The notes beneath the pieces were generated by a model. It ran no database searches. It worked only from the letters and a program-made list of their open reading frames with translations, and was not told where the DNA came from. A program made the translations under genes and the position numbers. DNA of 64,000 nt from Streptomyces gossypii (lineage in GTDB: Bacteria > Actinomycetota > Actinomycetes > Streptomycetales > Streptomycetaceae), in NCBI RefSeq assembly GCF_025165795.1, contig NZ_JAJAGO010000008.1:124001-188000 (forward strand). Reading direction: 5' to 3'. Every line of letters starts with the position of its first letter. The first letter of the stretch is position 1. Shown one piece after another: positions 1 through 7,972 of the stretch.

Positions 1-800
1 AGCGCGGCGGGGAAGTCCCGCTCCCCGTTGGAGGTGAGGACGATGAACGGGAAGGCCGTACAGCGCACCCGGCCGCCCGTCACCGGCACCTTGGCTCCGT
101 CGTCGGTGAGCACCTCGGTGACCGGATCACGGTCCGCGCCGCGCTCCAGCTCACGGATCGTGAACTCGCCCTCTTCCAGCACGTTGAGCAGGTCGTTGGG
201 CAGGTCGATGTCGCTCTTGTCCAGCTCGTCGACGAGCAGCACCCGGGGCAGGCCGTCGGGGCTGGGCAGCAGCGCGGTGCCGAGGGGGCCGAGGCGGATG
301 TACGAGCCGATGGGCGGGCGGTGGGCGGCGGGCTCGCCCGCGGGGTCGTCCGCCGCCTCCGCCGGACCGCTCCGCTCCACCGCGCGATCCAGCTGGACGT
401 CCTGGAGCCGGCCGATCGCGTCGTACTGGTACAGCCCGTCCTGAAGTGTGGTGCGGCTGACGATCGGCCAGTTCAACACCCGGCCCAGGCCCAGCTCGTG
501 CGCGACGGCGTGCGCCAGCGTCGACTTGCCGGTGCCCGGATTCCCGGTGACCAGCAGCGGACGGCGCAGATAGAGCGCGGCGTTGACCGCCTCGACCTCC
601 TCGGGCCGCGGGTGGAGATTCTCCACCAACTGCCGCTGCACACCGAGTCTCCGGTGCGAACCCGCCTGATCGGCGGCGCCGGCACCGAGCTGGTCGCCGC
701 CCTCCGGGAGGGTGAAGTCCCGCCACGGCGGAGGGTCCGGCAACCGCCGCACACCGTCATGCGGCAGGCCCGCTCCCCGGTAGATACGCCAATCGCTCAT
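1..800 (-). CDS. MoxR-type AAA+ ATPase, partial (C-terminus beyond window)
   Basis: The gene reads leftward from an ATG at 800, preceded by a GAGGAG ribosome site, and runs off the left edge; 266 residues are visible. Walker A (GNPGTGKST, about residues 86-94) and Walker B (VLLVDELDKS, D191 E192) mark a AAA+ ATPase of the MoxR class, as does a sensor-like LTSNGERDFP segment near the visible end. MoxR ATPases usually act as chaperone-like remodelers together with a vWA-domain protein. The upstream neighbours are a trypsin/VMAP-C protein and a Trypco1 protein, which places it in a vWA-MoxR-VMAP conflict cluster (inference). A vWA gene would be expected just left of the window. The ATPase assignment is firm; the biological role is inferred. 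Confidence 0.9.
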   Translation of the reverse strand, partial: MSDWRIYRGAGLPHDGVRRLPDPPPWRDFTLPEGGDQLGAGAADQAGSHRRLGVQRQLVENLHPRPEEVEAVNAALYLRRPLLVTGNPGTGKSTLAHAVAHELGLGRVLNWPIVSRTTLQDGLYQYDAIGRLQDVQLDRAVERSGPAEAADDPAGEPAAHRPPIGSYIRLGPLGTALLPSPDGLPRVLLVDELDKSDIDLPNDLLNVLEEGEFTIRELERGADRDPVTEVLTDDGAKVPVTGGRVRCTAFPFIVLTSNGERDFPAA

Positions 801-909
801 GTGGGCTCCTCATGCTCCTCATGGCTGTGGTCGGCCCTGGCTGGTCGGTGTCTCGTCGGCGGGGTCGGGGCGGTCCGGACGGGTGGGTGCGGGTCGGTCT
901 CCTCGGCGG

Positions 910-3009
910 TCACCTGCGGAGCGGCGGTGCGTGCAGCGTGGTCTCGGCGGGCTGTTGCCCATGGGGCGGATCGTAGAGGAGAACGAGCTGCCGCGCCCAG
1001 GCCACCTCGGGTCCGGTGCCCTGACCGACGGTCTGATTGCGCAGTGAGCGGACGAGTTCGGGCAGCCGGGGGTTGCCGTTGCCGTGGCGCAGTGAGCGAA
1101 GCAGTACGGCCGCGCGGTCGTAGAACTCGGCACAGTCCGTGTGCCGTTCGTCGCAGCGGCGCCACAGTGCGACCGGGTGTCCGGCGGCGAGCGCGACGCC
1201 GAGAGCCGCAGCTCCCCGGCCGCTGCCGCCGCGTGAGCAGTGCACCGGGACCGCGTGCAGGGGGGCGTCGAGCAATCGCCCGTAGGCGGCGTCGCCGTCC
1301 TCGGGCAGGGCGGCGTCGTGTCCGTGCTCGGGCACCTCGAGGCAGAGCGGGACGGCGTCCAGCGCCCCTCGGGCGATGCCCGTCCAGCGGCGGCGCCATT
1401 CGGGGGTGACCTGCTGGAGTCTGCGCTGCGCGTCGCGCAGGGCGACCGGACGGCGCCGCCCGAGCGGCAGGGTGTGCGGGCTGAACGGCTCGTCGGCACG
1501 GGGCTCGCGGGCCCGCCAGGTCTCCACCGGCTCGTCGAAGAGCGCGCGCGGCAGGCTGAAGTCGACGGCCGCCAGGTGCTCGCCGATGTCGCCGCGGTCC
1601 AGCGCGGTGGCCAGCGCGCTCCGTATGTCGCCCTCCAGCTCCGTGCGGGGCACGCCCAGTTCGCTGTGCCGGACGGGGGTGACCTCGCCGTCCTCCCGGA
1701 CCAGCTTGATCCGCCACGCGTGCGTGCCGTAGAGGTCCGGGTCGATCTCGACGAGCACATCGGCGTAGGCGTACGCACCGGTGTGCGCGCCCGCGCGCGG
1801 GTCGGCGGACGGGTCCGCGCGGGGATCGGCGGCGGGACGGCCGCTGTCCAGGATGCGGGGGACGCGCTGGCGGATCAGGCCGTTCCGCAGGGAGCGGGAC
1901 ATGGTCTCGACCCAGGTGCGCAGTGCGCCCAGCGCGTCCGGGCCCGTCGCGCGGGGACCGTCGGGGGTGGCCGCCGCGCGGGAGAGCGCGGCGCAGACGT
2001 GCGCCGCGTAGAGCACTACCGCTTCGCGCTCCAGGTCGCGGGTGCTGCCCGGACCGCTCGGCAGGCCGTCGTGCGGGTCGTAGATCAGCCCGGCGCCCTC
2101 CCGCCAGCTGCTCGGCGCGTGCACCTCCACGGCGTACGGCTCCATCAGCACCCCGCGGCGTGCTTCGTCCACGAGCGCCAGCACCTGTCCGGCGCTGGCC
2201 GGGGGCGGGAGCTCGGCGAACCGCCCGTACAACTCGGCGCGGTGGTCGGCCGTGAAGCCTTGGCCGCCCGGGGCGAGCTCCACCTGGAGCCGCGGCCAGC
2301 TCGGGCCGGAGCCCAGATAGCGGGCCAGGTGGTGCTCGTCGTGGGCGCGCAGCGCCTCCTGCCAGGCGCCCAGCGCGGCGGGCCCCGCGTCGCAGAACGT
2401 CCGCAGCGCGGTGATCGGGGTGGCCAGTGCGGAATTGGCCTCGCCCCTGGCCCGGCCCTTGTTGACGCCGATGACGCTGCCGCGCTGCTGGTCGACGACG
2501 GGGCCACCCGAGCAGCCCGAGGGGAGATAGCTCCCGCTGAGCATCAGTGGCCCGCCGCTGCCGCCACTGGCCAGCCCGGCACCGCCCGCGAAGACCTGAC
2601 CGCCTCCGGGCCCGGCCATGTAGCCGTACAGCCCCACCTCGGCCGGGGCGAGGGCCGAGCGGTCACTGAGCCAGAGGCAGGAGGGATCGGTCGCCTCCGG
2701 CACCCGGACGAGCGCGAGGTCGGGATCGCCCCAGGGGGAGGGCGGACGCTCGGGGTCGGCGGGCGGGGGCAGCCCGCACACCAGCTCCCCCGCGAACTCC
2801 TGCCCTGCCCCCGTGGTGACGCCGATGACGCGCTCACCCCTCCACACGGCACCCCCTCCGCTGCCCACCACGTGTGCGCACGTCAGCACCCAGCCGGGTG
2901 CGACGAAGAAACCGCTGCCCCAGAACGCGGGACTGCGTCGGTCATACCCGTCGCCCGGCGCGCCTATCCGCACGACGGCCGCCCGCACGAAGCTCTCGAC
3001 GGCGCTCAC
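910..3009 (-). CDS. Trypsin-like serine protease with C-terminal VMAP-C domain
   Basis: The protein has about 699 residues from a GTG at 3009. The frame is open to 3360, but no good ribosome site supports a longer start. Residues 1-210 are a trypsin-like domain with a complete visible triad: His46 (LTCAHVV), Asp97 (DPDLALV) and Ser167 (GCSGGPV). The middle section is poorly defined. From about residue 430 the protein resembles the VMAP-C domain: a VLVEIDP start, a DFSLPRALFDEPVETWR motif and a closing VLLYDPPH motif. In the systems described by Aravind and colleagues, VMAP proteins couple a MoxR ATPase and vWA protein to an effector. Here the effector would be the protease, probably unleashed on a trigger. 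There is no secretion signal, so it should act in the cytoplasm. It lies 109 bp before the MoxR gene, same strand. The domain call is from motif memory only. Confidence 0.82.
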   Translation of the reverse strand: MSAVESFVRAAVVRIGAPGDGYDRRSPAFWGSGFFVAPGWVLTCAHVVGSGGGAVWRGERVIGVTTGAGQEFAGELVCGLPPPADPERPPSPWGDPDLALVRVPEATDPSCLWLSDRSALAPAEVGLYGYMAGPGGGQVFAGGAGLASGGSGGPLMLSGSYLPSGCSGGPVVDQQRGSVIGVNKGRARGEANSALATPITALRTFCDAGPAALGAWQEALRAHDEHHLARYLGSGPSWPRLQVELAPGGQGFTADHRAELYGRFAELPPPASAGQVLALVDEARRGVLMEPYAVEVHAPSSWREGAGLIYDPHDGLPSGPGSTRDLEREAVVLYAAHVCAALSRAAATPDGPRATGPDALGALRTWVETMSRSLRNGLIRQRVPRILDSGRPAADPRADPSADPRAGAHTGAYAYADVLVEIDPDLYGTHAWRIKLVREDGEVTPVRHSELGVPRTELEGDIRSALATALDRGDIGEHLAAVDFSLPRALFDEPVETWRAREPRADEPFSPHTLPLGRRRPVALRDAQRRLQQVTPEWRRRWTGIARGALDAVPLCLEVPEHGHDAALPEDGDAAYGRLLDAPLHAVPVHCSRGGSGRGAAALGVALAAGHPVALWRRCDERHTDCAEFYDRAAVLLRSLRHGNGNPRLPELVRSLRNQTVGQGTGPEVAWARQLVLLYDPPHGQQPAETTLHAPPLRR

Positions 3010-3217
3010 AGCACACACACGGCGCACGAGGGCAGGCTCGGGCGCCACCACTCGGCACGGCTGTCGATCACGCGCAACTCCCGCACCCGTACCCCCTCGT
3101 CCCTCCCGTAATCCGATCGCGAGAAGGGCAAGATTAGTGCACGGCGCAAACACCTCGCGAGAGCGGTGTGAAGGAGCGTCAGAAAGCGCCGAGCGTGTCC
3201 GGGCGCGCCAGCGGCCG

Positions 3218-3805
3218 TCAGGGAGCGGTGGGGGCACCCTCACCGGGCGGGCCGGCGGCGGGCCCGGGACCGGCAGTCCCCTGCGACCCGTCCAGTCGCC
3301 AGGTGAGGGTGACGGAGATCGACCCCTTGGCCTCGCCGTCGGCAAGCATCGCCACCGCACGGCCCGCCTTCGCCGCGAACTCGACCCCGAAGGTCGCGGC
3401 GACCTCGTCGGGCCGGGTGGCGCGGGCGGCTTCCAGCACCGCCGAACCCACGCCGCTCACCAGTTCGTTGAGGCCCTGGACCCGGCTGGCGAGGGTGTCC
3501 AGCGCGCCGGTGTCCTCGTACTCGTACCCGCCGTCGCGGTGGTGGGCGCGGTCGTGGGCATGGTCCCGGTGACGGTCGAGTGCGTCCTGGGCGCCGCCGT
3601 GGTCCGGCTCCGGGGCCCGTCCGCGGTCGGTCTCCAGGGTGGTCCGCAGATCGCTCACGGAGCTGCCCCCGTCGGTGTACGGCCGCTCGCCTCCCCTGTC
3701 CTCACCCTCGCCCCGGTCGGTCGACGGTTCCGGCCTGAGCAGGGTGACTGCGGCGAGCATCCTCTCCCCGCCGGGCAGCTGGATCTCCTGTGTCCTGCGT
3801 TCCAT
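3218..3805 (-). CDS. Trypsin-co-occurring domain (Trypco1, CU044_2847-like) protein
   Basis: The ATG at 3805 is preceded by GAGGGGGAG and gives 195 residues. The frame stays open further upstream, but only across a short tandem repeat. The N-terminal strand (IQLPGGERMLAAV) and a C-terminal block running from LDTLASRVQGLNELVSGVGS through PDEVAATFGVEFAAKAGR to ISVTLTWRL fit the Trypco1 domain. Between them lies a low-complexity, His/Asp-rich linker. Trypco1 proteins occur beside trypsin-like effectors in NTP-dependent conflict systems. Their task is thought to be control or substrate delivery, but it is not established. It is the first gene of the leftward cluster; 208 bp separate it from the protease gene, so the downstream genes may have their own promoter. 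Confidence 0.75.
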   Translation of the reverse strand: MERRTQEIQLPGGERMLAAVTLLRPEPSTDRGEGEDRGGERPYTDGGSSVSDLRTTLETDRGRAPEPDHGGAQDALDRHRDHAHDRAHHRDGGYEYEDTGALDTLASRVQGLNELVSGVGSAVLEAARATRPDEVAATFGVEFAAKAGRAVAMLADGEAKGSISVTLTWRLDGSQGTAGPGPAAGPPGEGAPTAP

Positions 3806-3830
3806 CGCTCCCCCTCGAGACTTTCCTCCG

Positions 3831-3886
3831 GCTCTGGCTCTGGCTCTGGCCGTGCAGCCGGGCAGCCGGGCAGCCGGGCAGCCGGG
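3831..3886. repeat. Two short tandem repeats in a divergent promoter region
   Basis: About three copies of GGCTCT are followed by about four copies of GCAGCCGGG. They lie between the starts of the leftward Trypco1 gene (3805) and the rightward oxidoreductase (3952). Such repeats are prone to slippage and change the spacing of anything that overlaps them. Confidence 0.75.
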
Positions 3887-3951
3887 TGACGTACGTCGCT
3901 TCACGGGGCGGGGGCTGGTTGGCCTCGCCCCGTGGCGTTAGCGTACCGATC

Positions 3952-4914
3952 ATGTTTGCTGCCTACGCCGCACACCTCGACCCGGATCAGCCGCTCAACG
4001 GACTGGAGTTGGGGGAACGGCCCGAGCCCGAGGTCCCGCCGGGCTGGACGACCGTCGACGTCAAGGCCGCCTCTCTCAACCACCATGACCTGTGGTCGCT
4101 GCGCGGAGTGGGCCTGACCTCGGAGTCCCTGCCGATGATCCTCGGCTGCGATGCCGCGGGCGTCGACGCCGACGGCAACGAGGTGGTGCTCTATCCCGTG
4201 ATCGGCCAGACCGGTCACGGCGTCGGCCCGCGCGAGCCGCGTTCGATCCTCACCGAGAAGTACCAGGGGACCTTCGCCGAGCGGGTAGCCGTACCGCAGT
4301 GGAACGTGCTTCCCAAGCCGAAGGAGCTTTCCTTCGAGGACGCGGCCTGTCTGCCGACCGCCTGGCTGACCGCCTACCGCATGCTGTTCACCAACGCACG
4401 GGTCGGCCCCGGCGACTCCGTGCTCGTGCAGGGCGCGGGCGGCGGCGTGGCGACGGCGGCGATCGTGCTGGGCGCCGCGGCCGGCCTGCGGGTCTTCGCC
4501 ACCAGCCGGGACGAGGCGAAGCGGAAGCGGGCCGTGGATCTGGGGGCCGAGGGCGCGTTCGAGAACGGCGAGCGGCTGCCGAGGCGGGTCGACGCCGTGA
4601 TCGAGACGGTGGGCGCGGCGACCTGGTCCCACTCGGTGAAGTCCCTGAAGCCCGGCGGCACCCTGGTGATCGCGGGCGCGACCAGCGGCCCGAACCCCTC
4701 CGCCACCGAGCTGAACCGGGTCTTCTTCCTCGAACTGCGGATCGTGGGCTCGACGATGGGCGGCAAGGAGGAGCTGGCTTCGCTTCTCAGCTTCTGCGCG
4801 GCGAAGGGCGTACGGCCCGTCGTGGACTCCACGCTGCCGCTCGACCGTGCGCGCGAGGGCTTCGAGAAGATGCACAGCGGCGACCTCTTCGGCAAGGTCG
4901 TCCTCACCAGCTGA
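3952..4914 (+). CDS. Zinc-binding-type alcohol dehydrogenase / quinone oxidoreductase (MDR family)
   Basis: The ATG at 3952 gives 320 residues, usual for the medium-chain dehydrogenase/reductase family. The N-terminal GroES-like half (residues 1-130) contains SLNHHDLWSLRG and ILGCDAAG. The Rossmann half starts at about residue 155 with VLVQGAGGGVATAA and should bind NADP(H). The structural zinc cysteine cluster of true alcohol dehydrogenases is absent, so it is closer to quinone or enoyl reductases. The substrate cannot be read from the sequence. No Shine-Dalgarno site is seen; a TAGCGT-like -10 close to the start suggests a leaderless mRNA. It is divergent from the conflict cluster and convergent with the PadR operon. 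Confidence 0.88.
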   Translation: MFAAYAAHLDPDQPLNGLELGERPEPEVPPGWTTVDVKAASLNHHDLWSLRGVGLTSESLPMILGCDAAGVDADGNEVVLYPVIGQTGHGVGPREPRSILTEKYQGTFAERVAVPQWNVLPKPKELSFEDAACLPTAWLTAYRMLFTNARVGPGDSVLVQGAGGGVATAAIVLGAAAGLRVFATSRDEAKRKRAVDLGAEGAFENGERLPRRVDAVIETVGAATWSHSVKSLKPGGTLVIAGATSGPNPSATELNRVFFLELRIVGSTMGGKEELASLLSFCAAKGVRPVVDSTLPLDRAREGFEKMHSGDLFGKVVLTS

Positions 4915-4934
4915 GGGGGCCGGGGCCGGTCCGG

Positions 4935-5888
4935 TCAGCCGCTCGGTGACCGCAGCGCCGCGCCGATGTGCGCGGCGGCGGCGGACAGTTGGCGGCGTAC
5001 CTCGCGCAGCTGCTCCTCGGTGACGCCGGTGTCGCGGGCGGTGTCGCGCAGCTCGTCGCGGAAGCCGTCCAGCATCCGTTCCAGATCGCGCACCGGGTCG
5101 CCGGAGGAGGGCGGTGCCGCAGGCTGGTCCGGTGCCGCAGGCTGATCCGCCGCCGAGGGGTGCTCCGGCCCGGCGTGATCCGCCCTGGAGTGCGAGGTCC
5201 ATGCCTGGCCGTGGTCGGTGCCCCACCCCATGTCGCCCATCTGGCGTGCCAGTTCGGAGAGCCCCGACTGCATAACCCCCTGCCAGTCACCGGCGTTCGC
5301 CTGGGTGCGCAGCTGCTCCTGGACCTGCCGGGTGACGCGCCCGATGTGCCTCACCGCGTCCGCGTGGGCGGCGCGTTCCTGGTCCGCCTGATGACGGGCC
5401 TGCCGGGCCTCCTCCTGGGCACGGCGCGCCTGTTCCCTCCACTCCCGCTTGGCGCGCCTCAGTTCCTCCTTCGCCTGGCGCTCGCCTCCCGCACCAACGT
5501 CACGGGTGCTCTGGGCCTGCGCCCGCATCTCCTGCCGCAGTGCGCTCGCCGAGCCGCTGACGTCGGCCCTGATCTCGGCGGCGAGCGCGGCGAGCGAGTC
5601 CCGGATCTCCAGCTCCAGCTCGGCCAGTTCGCCCTGCCGGGCGGCGAGTTCGGCGCGGCCGCCGTCGGTGATCGAGTAGACCTTGCGGCCGCCTTCGGTG
5701 GCGTGCGTGACCAGCCCCTCGGCCTCCAGCTTGGCGAGCCGCGGATAGACCGTACCGGCGGAGGGCGCGTACAGCCCCTGGAAGCGTTCTTCCAGCAGCC
5801 GGATGACCTCGTAGCCGTGCCGGGGCGCCTCCTCGAGAAGCTTCAGCAGGTAGAGGCGGAGCCGCCCGTGGGCGAAGACGGGAGGCAT
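4935..5888 (-). CDS. PadR-family transcriptional regulator with long coiled-coil tail
   Basis: This 317-residue protein starts at an ATG at 5888, one base after the stop of the upstream DUF4097 gene, so translation is probably coupled. Residues 1-85 form a PadR winged helix (LRLYLLKLLEEAPRHGYEVIRLLEE, then TVYPRLAKLEAEGLV). PadR proteins are commonly 110-190 residues. Here the rest is a charged helical stretch rich in Ala, Arg, Glu and Gln, probably a coiled coil for dimerisation, ending in a region similar to small helical tails. It probably represses its own operon through the palindromes at 6834-6878 (inference). The signal it senses is unknown; envelope stress is a guess based on its partner. 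Confidence 0.88.
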   Translation of the reverse strand: MPPVFAHGRLRLYLLKLLEEAPRHGYEVIRLLEERFQGLYAPSAGTVYPRLAKLEAEGLVTHATEGGRKVYSITDGGRAELAARQGELAELELEIRDSLAALAAEIRADVSGSASALRQEMRAQAQSTRDVGAGGERQAKEELRRAKREWREQARRAQEEARQARHQADQERAAHADAVRHIGRVTRQVQEQLRTQANAGDWQGVMQSGLSELARQMGDMGWGTDHGQAWTSHSRADHAGPEHPSAADQPAAPDQPAAPPSSGDPVRDLERMLDGFRDELRDTARDTGVTEEQLREVRRQLSAAAAHIGAALRSPSG

Positions 5889-5889
5889 G

Positions 5890-6771
5890 TCAGATGTCCT
5901 TACGGAGGAAGGCTGCGTCCGCCGGCGGCTCGTCGTCGAAACCGGCGGGCTCCTCGGCGGGCGGGCGGCACAGCAGGGCGATGGCCCCCGAGACGGAGGT
6001 GGCCGTCAGCCTGCCGCTGCCGGCGCCCAGGGTGCCGGTCAGGCGCTTGGCGCCTCGCGGGCCCTCGGAGCGCAGTTCGCCGAAGGCGCTGGAGAGTCTG
6101 CCGCCGGTGGTACTGGCCCGCACCCGGGTGTCGGCGGAATGAGCCAGCCGGACGGCGACCGCGCCGGAGACGGTGGTGAGGCTGATGTCGGCCGCCTCGT
6201 CCGCCGGGGCCAGGTCGAGGATCATGTCACCGCTGACGGAGCCCGCCTCGATGTCCGCGCCGCTGCCGTCGATGACGGTGAACTCCCCGGAGACGGTGTG
6301 CAGGCGGAGCGGCCCCTGCAGGGACTGGGTTTCGACATGGCCGGTGACCGTCTCCGCGTGCACCTCGCCCCGCAGGCCGACGAGGGTGATGCCGCCGGAC
6401 ACGCCTCGCACGTCCGTACGGCCCCGGATTCCGGAGACGACCGCGCTCGCGCCGACGACGCCCACCGTGAGCCGGACGTGTGCGGGCACCGACACCGAGA
6501 CGACGACCTCGCGCCGCCAGCTCTTGCCGTCGAGCCACTTGAGGAAGCCCTGCCAGGGCAGGTCCTCATAGGCGACGACAAGGCTGCCGCCGACGTGCGT
6601 CACCGACAGGGGCGGGCCGTGCAGCTCGGCGATCTCGACGCGGGCGGTGGGCTCGTCCGTGCCGACCACGTTCACCGTGCCGTTGACGACACGGATCTGC
6701 AGCTCTTCGACGGGAGCTGAGAAGTCGAGCGTGCTCGGCTCCGTGATCTGCCCTGAGCGGTGGGCGGGCAC
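5890..6771 (-). CDS. DUF4097 beta-strand repeat protein
   Basis: A GTG at 6771 with an AGGGAGG site upstream gives 293 residues. The sequence is a series of short beta-strand repeats (for example VVNGTVNVVGTDEPTARVEI, VSGGITLVGLRGEVHAETVTG, VSGDMILDLAP), typical of DUF4097, which folds as a right-handed beta-helix. No signal peptide or membrane helix is seen, so a cytoplasmic location is likely. DUF4097 proteins are often paired with PadR regulators, as here. The biochemical role is not known. It is the first gene of a two-gene operon with the PadR gene. Confidence 0.85.
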   Translation of the reverse strand: MPAHRSGQITEPSTLDFSAPVEELQIRVVNGTVNVVGTDEPTARVEIAELHGPPLSVTHVGGSLVVAYEDLPWQGFLKWLDGKSWRREVVVSVSVPAHVRLTVGVVGASAVVSGIRGRTDVRGVSGGITLVGLRGEVHAETVTGHVETQSLQGPLRLHTVSGEFTVIDGSGADIEAGSVSGDMILDLAPADEAADISLTTVSGAVAVRLAHSADTRVRASTTGGRLSSAFGELRSEGPRGAKRLTGTLGAGSGRLTATSVSGAIALLCRPPAEEPAGFDDEPPADAAFLRKDI

Positions 6772-6833
6772 GGCGGCCTCCCTGGGAGGGACGGAGGAGA
6801 CGAACGGCGACGTACCACGCCGCCCAGAGACAC

Positions 6834-6878
6834 GATATGTCGCGACTACCCGCTAAGCAAGGAGGGTGTCGCGACATA
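6834..6878. promoter_or_regulatory. Twin palindromic operator candidates upstream of DUF4097-padR
   Basis: The perfect palindrome TGTCGCGACA lies at 6867-6876, within TGTCGCGACATA. A second copy, TATGTCGCGACT, lies at 6836-6847. Their centres are 29 bp apart, close to three helical turns. They are 60-110 bp upstream of the DUF4097 start, where an operator for an autoregulated PadR protein would be expected. Binding is inferred. Confidence 0.6.
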
Positions 6879-6893
6879 CGCGACCCGCCCCCG

Positions 6894-7085
6894 TCACTCG
6901 TCGTCGTCCTCGTCGTCCTCGTCGTCGAGACGCGCCAGCCAGGTCGCCAGCCGTTCGACCGGCACTTCGAAGTCCGGATTGAGGTCGACGAAGGTGCGCA
7001 GCTGCTCGGACAGCCACCCGAGGGTGACCTCCTCCTCGCCGCGCCGCTTCTCCAGCTCCTCGATGCCGCGGTCGGTGAAGTACAA
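6894..7085 (-). CDS. DUF6104-like small acidic protein
   Basis: A TTG at 7085, with GGGAG upstream, gives 63 residues: YFTDRGIEELEKRRG near the start, FVDLNPDFEVPVERLATWLARL in the middle and a run of Asp/Glu at the end. This matches a small conserved Streptomyces family of unknown function (DUF6104, from memory). It has no cysteines and no membrane segment. The acidic tail is made of DDE repeats encoded by GTC/GTCGTC runs on the plus strand. It sits between the PadR operon and the ABC transporter, all on the same strand. Confidence 0.7.
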   Translation of the reverse strand: MYFTDRGIEELEKRRGEEEVTLGWLSEQLRTFVDLNPDFEVPVERLATWLARLDDEDDEDDDE

Positions 7086-7210
7086 GAGGGCTCCCAGGGG
7101 TGCGCGGGGACGGTACGGCTCCAGCGTATGCGGAGGCCCGGCTGCCTTTCCCCGCCCGTCCCCCGCCCGTCCGATGACCGTCCCCCAGCCGTCCGATGAC
7201 CGCCCGGCGC

Positions 7211-7972
7211 TCAGAGGACCTTGGACAGGAAGGACTTCGTCCGCTCGTGCCGCGGATGCGACAGCACCTCGCGCGGGTGGCCCGATTCGACGACCGCACC
7301 GTCGTCCATGAAGACCAGCGAGTCGCCGGCCTCCCGCGCGAAGCCCATCTCGTGTGTCACGACGATCATGGTCATGCCCTCCTCGGCCAGCCCCCGCATG
7401 ACGTCCAGGACTTCGCCGACCAGCTCCGGGTCGAGCGCCGAGGTCGGCTCGTCGAAGAGCATCAGCTGCGGCTCCATGGCCAGCGCGCGGGCGATGGCGA
7501 CGCGCTGCTGCTGACCGCCGGAGAGCCGCGCGGGATAGTGGTCGCCCCTGTCGCCGAGCCCGACCCGGTCGAGCAGTCTGCGGGCCCGCTCCCCCGCGAC
7601 CGCCTTGGTCTCGCCCTTGACCTGCATGGGCGCCTCCAGGACGTTCTCCAGCGCCGTCATGTGCGGGAAGAGGTTGAAGCGCTGGAAGACCATGCCGATG
7701 TCCCGGCGCTGCGCGGCGACCTCGCGTTCCTTCAGCTCGTAGATCTTGTCCCCCTTCTGCCGGTAACCCACAAGGCGGCCGTCGACCCAGAGGCGGCCGG
7801 CGCTGATCTTCTCCAGGTGGTTGATGCACCGCAGGAAGGTCGACTTGCCGGAGCCCGAGGGGCCGACCAGGCAGAAGACCTCGCCCGGGGCGACCTCCAG
7901 GTCGATGCCCTTGAGGACATGGGCAGCGCCGAAGGACTTGTGCACGCCCTCGGCCCTCACCATCGGGTTCAC
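7211..7972 (-). CDS. Polar amino-acid ABC transporter, ATP-binding subunit
   Basis: The protein has 253 residues from a GTG at 7972, which overlaps the permease stop codon (GTGA). Walker A is GPSGSGKST (about residues 37-45). The family signature LSGGQQQRVAIARAL, Walker B LMLFDEPTSALD and the switch THEMGFAREA are all intact. The sequence belongs to the GlnQ/GluA type of importer ATPases. It energises uptake through the adjacent permease and binding protein. The gene order is binding protein, permease, ATPase, in one operon. Confidence 0.95.
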   Translation of the reverse strand: MNPMVRAEGVHKSFGAAHVLKGIDLEVAPGEVFCLVGPSGSGKSTFLRCINHLEKISAGRLWVDGRLVGYRQKGDKIYELKEREVAAQRRDIGMVFQRFNLFPHMTALENVLEAPMQVKGETKAVAGERARRLLDRVGLGDRGDHYPARLSGGQQQRVAIARALAMEPQLMLFDEPTSALDPELVGEVLDVMRGLAEEGMTMIVVTHEMGFAREAGDSLVFMDDGAVVESGHPREVLSHPRHERTKSFLSKVL

